From Bog-756 sp963734395 (GTDB lineage Bacteria > Actinomycetota > Acidimicrobiia > Acidimicrobiales > RAAP-2): 64,000 bases of DNA. Each line of letters begins with the position of its first letter. The first letter of the stretch is position 1. The notes under the pieces were generated by a model. That model saw only the letters and a list, made by a program, of their open reading frames with translations. It was not told where the DNA came from and did no database searches. A program made the position numbers and the translations under genes. Positions 58,991 to 64,000 of the stretch are shown one piece after another. The DNA lies in the NCBI GenBank assembly GCA_963734395.1, contig CAVTGY010000007.1:868001-932000 (forward strand), in the 5' to 3' direction.

Positions 58991-59974
58991 ATGCGGCACA
59001 TAAAAGATTCATCGACGAGGTCGACCCAGGCATCATGGCGAGCAATCGGCGCATTGGCCGCCCTGCTCATGGTTGCCGGATCGCTCTGCATCCTGTTCGC
59101 CGCGGATGCGACGGCGGCGACGCTCAACGGGGTGGCGACGATCGCGGTCGCCGCGGACCCGTCCCAGGCCCTTCCCTCGGGCGGATCGACCACCCAGTTC
59201 ACCGTCACCCTGCCTGCCAATGCCGCATGCTCGGGAGACACCGCAAGCGACGGCTACCACGTCTACAGCTATCTGATCCCGGAAGGCACCGACCTCTCCA
59301 CCGTTAAATTCGTGGGCTCGCCGTCGACCGGCTTCGGCTTCGTGAACACCCTCGGCGTCTACTACGGAGCTGCGAACACCGCCGTCACGACGGGCCAGAT
59401 CGTGAGCATCCCCGCCGATTTCGAGTGGGGACCACTGGTCAGCATCGACAAGGTCCCCCTCGCCTCGCTGCTGTACACCGGCGGCACCTCCGGCGCATGG
59501 GAAGCCGGCATCGCCTGTGCCAATACCAACGGAGCACTCTCTGACAACTGGAACACCCCGATCACCTTCACCGCGAGCGCGAGCGATCCCAACGGCTTCA
59601 CCTGGTCGGCGTCAGGACCGGTGGGGACGCCACCGACCACAACGACAACGACCACTACGGCTCCCACCACCGGATCCACCACCCCGACGAGCACCACGAC
59701 CGGATCCACCCCGGCCAGCACCGGGTCGAGTCCCACGTCGACGACGGTCGCAGCCGGTGGATCCACGACGGGCGGAACACCATCGGGAGGGACGGGTGGT
59801 GACCCGGCAGCCACGTCGACCGGCGCGACCGCATCGGGCGGGCTGGCCTTCACGGGAATTCCCGTCCTCAAGTACATGGGCGCCGGTCTGCTCGGGATCG
59901 GCCTGGGGCTGATCCTGCTCGGCTGGGGCTACCGTTGGCGGCCCGCCCGAGCGGCACGGCGATCTCAACGGTGA
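58991..59974 (+). CDS. LAFTG cell-wall-anchored protein with the novel secreted domain
   Basis: 327 residues with an AGGGAGAAG ribosome-binding site. A signal peptide (LMVAGSLCILFAADATA) precedes ATLNGVATIA and the ~140-residue domain (ACSGDTASDGYHVYSYL, YYGAANTAVTTGQIVSIP, WEAGIACANTNGAL). A Thr/Gly/Ser-rich linker (~60 residues) leads to a sortase-type sorting signal: LAFTG at 285-289, a hydrophobic helix (YMGAGLLGIGLGLILLGWGY) and an RRSQR tail. LAxTG is the motif of class E sortases. The stop overlaps the GTG of the sortase-like gene by 4 bp, so the two are coupled. Confidence 0.78.
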   Translation: MRHIKDSSTRSTQASWRAIGALAALLMVAGSLCILFAADATAATLNGVATIAVAADPSQALPSGGSTTQFTVTLPANAACSGDTASDGYHVYSYLIPEGTDLSTVKFVGSPSTGFGFVNTLGVYYGAANTAVTTGQIVSIPADFEWGPLVSIDKVPLASLLYTGGTSGAWEAGIACANTNGALSDNWNTPITFTASASDPNGFTWSASGPVGTPPTTTTTTTTAPTTGSTTPTSTTTGSTPASTGSSPTSTTVAAGGSTTGGTPSGGTGGDPAATSTGATASGGLAFTGIPVLKYMGAGLLGIGLGLILLGWGYRWRPARAARRSQR

Positions 59975-60948
59975 CCATCACCCAGACCGCGCTCGAGCGT
60001 GAGCTGCTCCTGGTCCCGGCGCCCGAAAGCGCACTTTCCGACAGGTGGTCGCCCTCCGGCGAGGAAGCGCCTCGACAAGAACAGGAGGAATCCCATGGGT
60101 CGGTGGACCCGATCCCGACCACCACCGTTGCCTATCAAGTGCGCAGCGCCCTCATCATGGTGGCCATCCTCACCATCGGTCTGGTGGTGCAGCTGGCATT
60201 GGTGAGCACCCTCGTACACCGTTCGGCTCAGATCTCCATGTTCAACCAATTCCGTACCGAGCTGGCCCTGGGCACGGCTCCGCTCGGGGCCAAGGGCAAC
60301 TCCTTGCCCTTGGGTACTCCCATCGCATTGATCAGCATCCCGTCGATCGGCGTCCAACAGGTGGTCGCCGAGGGCACCACCGGGTTGGTGCTGACCAAGG
60401 GACCGGGTCACCTGCGGTCCACGGTCTTCCCCGGCGGAGCCGGGTCCAGCGTCATCCTCGGGCGAGCAGCCGCCTTCGGAGGTCCGTTCGGCCACATCGA
60501 CCAGCTCCACGATGGGCAGCTGATCACCGTCACCACCCAGGTGGGGAGATCGGTGTTCCGGGTGGTCGGTGTCCGCTATGCCGGCGGCAAGCCGATCAAG
60601 GTGGATGCGTCGTCGGCCGTCCTTATCCTGGAGACCGCTTCTGGCGCCAGTTATGTGCCGTCCGGCGTGGTCACGGTCTATGCCGACAAGATCGGCGCAC
60701 CACTGGCGGCCGACCACCCTGCCGTGCATACGGTGCCAGCCAGCCAACGGCCTCTTGGCACCGACACTGACAACCTGTGGGCGCTGCTCTTGTGGCTCGG
60801 AGCCCTGACCGCGGTGTTGGCCGGCGCGGTGTGGACATGGCATCGACGCGGTCATGCACAGGCGTGGATCGTCTTCGGCGCTCCGCTGGCACTCATCTGG
60901 TTCTTCGTGGCCGACCAGACCACGCAACTGCTCCCGAATCTCCTCTGA
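59971..60948 (+). CDS. Sortase-fold protein lacking the catalytic residues (pseudosortase)
   Basis: 325 residues from GTG 59971. There is one transmembrane helix (~57-80), then a sortase-like barrel: IALISIPSIGVQQVVAEGTT, GPGHLRSTVFPGGAGSSVIL, GGPFGHIDQLHDGQLITV. Two C-terminal hydrophobic segments follow. The barrel matches class E sortases, but where AGHR should be it reads LGRA (Arg165 at the His site). The TLTTC strand reads LILETASG (Ala223 at the Cys site), and the usual Arg is also missing. It is therefore predicted to be inactive as a transpeptidase. It is coupled to the LAFTG protein gene, so it may bind that protein. Confidence 0.75.
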   Translation: MTITQTALERELLLVPAPESALSDRWSPSGEEAPRQEQEESHGSVDPIPTTTVAYQVRSALIMVAILTIGLVVQLALVSTLVHRSAQISMFNQFRTELALGTAPLGAKGNSLPLGTPIALISIPSIGVQQVVAEGTTGLVLTKGPGHLRSTVFPGGAGSSVILGRAAAFGGPFGHIDQLHDGQLITVTTQVGRSVFRVVGVRYAGGKPIKVDASSAVLILETASGASYVPSGVVTVYADKIGAPLAADHPAVHTVPASQRPLGTDTDNLWALLLWLGALTAVLAGAVWTWHRRGHAQAWIVFGAPLALIWFFVADQTTQLLPNLL

Positions 60949-60984
60949 TGCCGACAACGACACCGTTTCCAAGGGACTGATCAC

Positions 60985-61812
60985 ATGCTGCTCAACGAGA
61001 CAGACGCTCATCCGTCATCTCTGGATGACCAATTTCAACCCTCCACCCTCGAGGCGCGTGACATCACGGCGTGGTTCGGGGACCACCAGGTGCTCGATCG
61101 CGTCTCGCTGATCATGCAATCGCGGCAGGTGACCGCGCTCATCGGTCCTTCAGGGTGCGGAAAGTCCACTTTCCTCCGGATCCTCAACAGGATGCACGAG
61201 CTCACGCCGTCTGCAGCAATGGCCGGTGACGTCTTGCTCGACGGATCGGACATCTACGGCGTGGACAAGAAGCTCACCGAGGCGCGCCGACACATCGGCA
61301 TGGTCTTCCAGAAGCCGAACCCCTTTCCCACCATGTCGATCTACGACAACGTGCTCGCCGGCCTCAAGCTCACCGGGGCCCGCAAGGACCAAAGCGGTAA
61401 AGACGAGATCGTGGAGAGCTGTCTGGTGAAGGCCGGGCTGTGGAACGAAGTGGAATCTCGTCTGCGACAGCCCGGAGGAGCACTGTCCGGCGGCCAACAG
61501 CAGCGGCTCTGCATCGCCCGCGCGCTGGCCATTCGACCCCGGGTCCTGTTGATGGACGAGCCGTGCTCTGCCCTCGACCCCACCTCGACCCGTCGGATCG
61601 AGACCACCATCGAGGAGCTCCGCACCGAGGTCACCATCGTGATCGTCACCCACAACATGCAACAGGCACAGCGAGTATCCGATTACACCGCGTTCTTCCT
61701 GGCGGAGCAGGAGTCTCCCGGTTACATCATCGAGCACGGGCCAACGGACGCAATGTTCGATGCGCCACAGGACCCCCGCACCCTCGACTACGTGCACGGT
61801 CGCTTCGGCTGA
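60985..61812 (+). CDS. pstB: PstB-like phosphate ABC transporter ATPase
   Basis: 275 residues. Walker A is GPSGCGKST (54-62), Q-loop VFQKPNPFP, signature LSGGQQQRL, Walker B VLLMDEPCSALDP and H-loop IVTHNMQQAQRV. NPFP after the Q-loop and NMQQAQRVSD are distinctive of PstB. Length is normal. It lies 36 bp after the pseudosortase gene and energises PstC/PstA. No phoU follows, unlike many pst operons. Confidence 0.93.
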   Translation: MLLNETDAHPSSLDDQFQPSTLEARDITAWFGDHQVLDRVSLIMQSRQVTALIGPSGCGKSTFLRILNRMHELTPSAAMAGDVLLDGSDIYGVDKKLTEARRHIGMVFQKPNPFPTMSIYDNVLAGLKLTGARKDQSGKDEIVESCLVKAGLWNEVESRLRQPGGALSGGQQQRLCIARALAIRPRVLLMDEPCSALDPTSTRRIETTIEELRTEVTIVIVTHNMQQAQRVSDYTAFFLAEQESPGYIIEHGPTDAMFDAPQDPRTLDYVHGRFG

Positions 61813-61854
61813 CCGCTGTCGGCGATCCCTCTGGGAACCTAGTGATCAGGTAGG

Positions 61855-61860
61855 TATACT
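61855..61860 (+). promoter_or_regulatory. -10 element TATACT
   Basis: TATACT lies about 36 bp before the preferred start of the next gene, consistent with a separate promoter downstream of pstB. No convincing -35 box is seen. Confidence 0.35.
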
Positions 61861-61895
61861 GGTAAGACGGCATGGACCTGACCGGAGATCTGACA

Positions 61896-62264
61896 ATGAT
61901 CACACCCAGCGATGGCACGTCTGTCCCGGCGTACACCCGGGATTCGGTCGAGGCCTATCTGCGGGCGGCTGATTCGGAGCGGGCCAGGATCGAGCAGGCC
62001 ATCGCTGAAGCCCGATCCCGTACGCAGCGGGCCTTGGACACAACGCGACGTCTCGACCTGCTCGAGCAAGGGACGGTGTTGGAGGGTGGTTCAGGCGCGA
62101 CCGAGGCAGCTGATGGCAACCTGATCAGCGCTACTCGGCCACTGGGTGACTCGGACTCGATGGTCGAGGATTCCCGGTTGCTAGGCCGATTCCACTCGGC
62201 TCCGGCCAACGGTGGGAGCACGTGGTGGCAGGACGATACGGCTGCGGCGGTTGCTGGTGAGTGA
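61896..62264 (+). CDS. Small hypothetical helical protein
   Basis: About 122 residues from ATG 61896, which has GGAG 8 bp upstream (ATG 61872 is an alternative). The N-terminal part (YLRAADSERARIEQAIAEAR and following) is a charged, heptad-like helix likely to coil. The C-terminus is polar and contains GGSTWWQDD. No family was recognised. It is coupled by an 8-bp overlap to a tail-anchored protein gene, suggesting a two-protein complex at the membrane. Confidence 0.55.
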   Translation: MITPSDGTSVPAYTRDSVEAYLRAADSERARIEQAIAEARSRTQRALDTTRRLDLLEQGTVLEGGSGATEAADGNLISATRPLGDSDSMVEDSRLLGRFHSAPANGGSTWWQDDTAAAVAGE

Positions 62265-62721
62265 CCTCCCGACTCCCGGCAACTCATCGACGATCCCGGG
62301 GGACTCGGCGGCCATTCCCGGTGACCTGGTTCGCGAGCTGGTGGCCGACAAGGAGGGGGAAATCACCGCCTTGCTCGGCGAGCTCGAAGTGGCATTGCGG
62401 GAGGCCGATGCGGCGGAGAGGATCTTGGCCGGTCATCCCTCGATCTCGCTCCTCGGGGAGCTGCATGACGAAGCGGACGGGGTACGCCCCCGAACCAGGC
62501 AAGATCGGCCGAGGACGACGGTGGTCTCGCGGCCTCCCGTCGAGCAGCTCGGTATCGGCAACGCCGCCACGTCTATCTCGAAACTCCCCTCGCACCGTTC
62601 TGTGACCGCGGGGCAACAGGAAGACGCCGGAAGGTGGTCGAGGCTGGTGACCTCGCACTTGGTATTGAAGGCCGGGATCGTCGTCACCATCGTCGCCCTC
62701 GCATTGTTGAAGTTCGGCTAA
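62257..62721 (+). CDS. Small tail-anchored hypothetical protein
   Basis: 154 residues from GTG 62257. A charged helix (ELVADKEGEITALLGELEVA) and a polar middle are followed by a C-terminal hydrophobic segment (LKAGIVVTIVALALLKFG) with nothing after it, as in tail-anchored proteins. It overlaps the preceding coiled-coil ORF. No family was recognised; its position downstream of pstB may be incidental. Confidence 0.5.
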   Translation: MSDLPTPGNSSTIPGDSAAIPGDLVRELVADKEGEITALLGELEVALREADAAERILAGHPSISLLGELHDEADGVRPRTRQDRPRTTVVSRPPVEQLGIGNAATSISKLPSHRSVTAGQQEDAGRWSRLVTSHLVLKAGIVVTIVALALLKFG

Positions 62722-62766
62722 GACGAGTCCAGACATGAGATCCGCGGCGACGTCACAAGGACCGGC

Positions 62767-63153
62767 TTACAGTCGAACCACTTTGCGCTTCGACCAGGTC
62801 CGCCAGGCGTGGTATCCGCCCTCGAGGTCGGCGGCGTTCTTGAACCCGAGGTCGACCAATGAGGCGGCGGCGAGACTCGAAGCGTAACCCTCCGAGCAGA
62901 CGATGACGATCCACTGTCCATGGTCGCGGACCTGAGGGAGGCGGTAGTCGCCATCGGGGTCCAGCCGCCATTCGAGCACATTCCGCTCGACGACGAAGGC
63001 TCCGTCTAGGTGGCCTTCGGTCCGACGTTGAGCCTCGCTGCGGATGTCGACGATAAGACCCCCCGCCGCGAAAACTGCATTGATTTCCGCGGGTTGCACT
63101 CGGTGGATTCGTTGTCGTGCCCGCAACACCAGTTCGTCAGCTCGGGTTGTCAT
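62767..63153 (-). CDS. Rhodanese-domain protein
   Basis: 128-residue single rhodanese domain. GGLIVDIRSEAQRRTEGHL is the CH2-like N-terminal motif and Cys86 in VIVCSEGYASS is the persulfide-forming active-site Cys, followed by LEGGYHAW. It overlaps the cysteine dioxygenase gene by 4 bp and is its likely partner in sulfur handling (sulfane sulfur transfer). Confidence 0.9.
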   Translation of the reverse strand: MTTRADELVLRARQRIHRVQPAEINAVFAAGGLIVDIRSEAQRRTEGHLDGAFVVERNVLEWRLDPDGDYRLPQVRDHGQWIVIVCSEGYASSLAAASLVDLGFKNAADLEGGYHAWRTWSKRKVVRL

Positions 63154-63674
63154 AGAACCAGCAGTCCTTCGCGGTAGTGCTCGGTGCGGATTCCGACGAG
63201 ACCGTTCCGATCGCTCCAGTCGAAATAGGTCATCGAGCGGAGGGCAGGCGAGTAGACGTGGACGCTGAGCGCCGGGCCCGGACCGCCGTTGACGAAGTCG
63301 TGAACGTATTCCGGGCCGAATACCACATGCTCACCGGTTCCGATCGAGGTTGAGGTGGCCAAACGGGTTCGGTCGTGACCGGTGCGCACGGAGGTCTCGC
63401 TCAGGGTTCCGCGGGTGACGACGACCGCGCCGGCGGAGTCGCCGTGGTCATGGAGCTCGATAGCGCCTCCGACGGGCCAGGCGACGACCCATGCCTCGAG
63501 TTGCTCGTTGGCGACGATGGTACGCCAGCACCGCTCATACGGGTCGTCCAGGCCGGGAAGCGAATTCGCCGAGTCGGCCAGCCGTTGCGCTGTCGCCAGC
63601 AGGTCGCCGGGCCCGAGATCTCGTCTTTTTCGTCGCCGGATGGGCTCCGCGGTCCGCCAGGGGGCGATGGTCAT
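63150..63674 (-). CDS. Cysteine dioxygenase type I family
   Basis: 174-residue cupin. The iron ligands are His75 and His77 in IELHDHGDSAGAV and His125 in GPEYVHDFVN; a Ser137-His139-Tyr141 triad sits in LSVHVYSPA, as in cysteine dioxygenases. It would oxidise L-cysteine to cysteinesulfinate with O2. It is the first gene of a two-gene operon with rhodanese and has its own promoter upstream (63855-63884). Confidence 0.88.
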   Translation of the reverse strand: MTIAPWRTAEPIRRRKRRDLGPGDLLATAQRLADSANSLPGLDDPYERCWRTIVANEQLEAWVVAWPVGGAIELHDHGDSAGAVVVTRGTLSETSVRTGHDRTRLATSTSIGTGEHVVFGPEYVHDFVNGGPGPALSVHVYSPALRSMTYFDWSDRNGLVGIRTEHYREGLLVL

Positions 63675-63854
63675 GGCAACTCCGGAGGGTCGGTCGGGGG
63701 GCGGAAGGACCAGGTGCCACTGCGCCTCAATCGCCGGATGGCCCGGTGTCGGGCGCGCAGATGGACGACGATTGGCTGCGGTGATTTCAGGTCGTGGCCG
63801 AAGACGCCGAGGAAATCAGGGCCCAGCCGGTGGTGAGAATGATCCACATTTGCT

Positions 63855-63884
63855 ATTCTACATAAAACCCATAGACTTAGTCAA
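63855..63884 (-). promoter_or_regulatory. Sigma70-type promoter of the cysteine dioxygenase operon
   Basis: On the minus strand, TTGACT (63879-63884), an 18-bp spacer and TAGAAT (63855-63860). The spacer begins AAGTCTAT, shared with the icmF promoter. It is divergent from the sulfotransferase gene. Confidence 0.55.
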
Positions 63885-63929
63885 GAATCAACCGCCCGCC
63901 GGTCACCCGCCTATTGGAAAGGCGAAGCG

Positions 63930-64000
63930 ATGACGCTGCCGGACTTCTTTGTGATCGGTGCGCCGAAGGCGGGCACTACCGCGCTCCATGCGGCATTGGC
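63930..64000 (+). CDS. Sulfotransferase family protein, right-truncated
   Basis: Only the first ~23 codons are present: MTLPDFFVIGAPKAGTTALH. IGAPKAGTT is the PAPS 5'-phosphosulfate loop of bacterial sulfotransferases. An AAGGCGAAG ribosome-binding site precedes ATG 63930. It diverges from the cysteine dioxygenase gene, so a sulfur theme is shared. The acceptor is unknown. Confidence 0.7.
   Translation, partial: MTLPDFFVIGAPKAGTTALHAAL

Overview
The window is high-GC DNA with GTG and TTG starts, ATGA/GTGA gene overlaps and dense fatty-acid-type catabolic genes. It carries secreted proteins with GYWLVAADGGVFSFGDA-type repeats and putative-Ig repeats, plus an IcmF-type mutase. This points to an actinobacterium, probably class Acidimicrobiia; that placement is inferred from style and gene families only. 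No rRNA, tRNA, CRISPR array, transposase or integrase was found.

Layout. 1-3.5 kb: a left-truncated cyclase/ATPase regulator, a DUF2889 protein and a GH172 (DUF2961) glycosidase. 3.5-19.6 kb: a CoA-thioester catabolic island with two acyl-CoA synthetases, three SDRs, a MaoC hydratase, a nitroreductase, two CaiB/BaiF CoA-transferase genes (one a tandem fusion), a Rieske oxygenase with a [2Fe-2S] ferredoxin, a Cys-less thiolase paired with a DUF35 protein, and an acyl-CoA dehydrogenase. The set suits breakdown of an alicyclic, steroid-like or aromatic acid. 19.6-23.3 kb: a secreted glycosidase and a repeat-bearing N-acetylmuramoyl-L-alanine amidase. 23.3-29.8 kb: an NRAMP-type transporter gene full of single-base indels, a GH38 alpha-mannosidase and an APC permease. 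29.8-36.2 kb: a crotonase, a MarR regulator, a cytosolic BtuF-like protein, IcmF (fused isobutyryl-CoA mutase) and a DUF4395 membrane protein. 36.6-40.4 kb: a periplasmic-binding-like protein and a large Ig-repeat surface protein. 40.5-45.8 kb: a probable conflict/signalling operon (TIR-TM-propeller protein, TPR-SLOG-cyclase, small PH-like protein). 46.3-50.5 kb: a GT-C glycosyltransferase and a beta-helix surface protein. 51.3-62.7 kb: a Pst-type phosphate transporter operon with unusual surface components. 62.8-64 kb: cysteine dioxygenase, rhodanese and the start of a sulfotransferase.

The most novel material is the Pst region. Membrane-anchored binding proteins, an LAFTG-type cell-wall protein and a sortase-like protein lacking all the expected catalytic residues sit between pstA and pstB. 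A roughly 140-residue secreted domain occurs in three genes here (37951, 51263 and 58991), two of them inside the pst operon. The TIR plus cyclase pair is the second candidate system; it resembles Pycsar-type signalling but its domains differ.

Sequence quality matters when reading this window. I traced 31 apparent single-base indels in 13 genes (24 insertions, 7 deletions). Each leaves good protein homology on both sides, and 11 fall in the NRAMP gene alone. Assembly error is the simplest explanation, so genes given here as frameshifted are probably intact in the organism.
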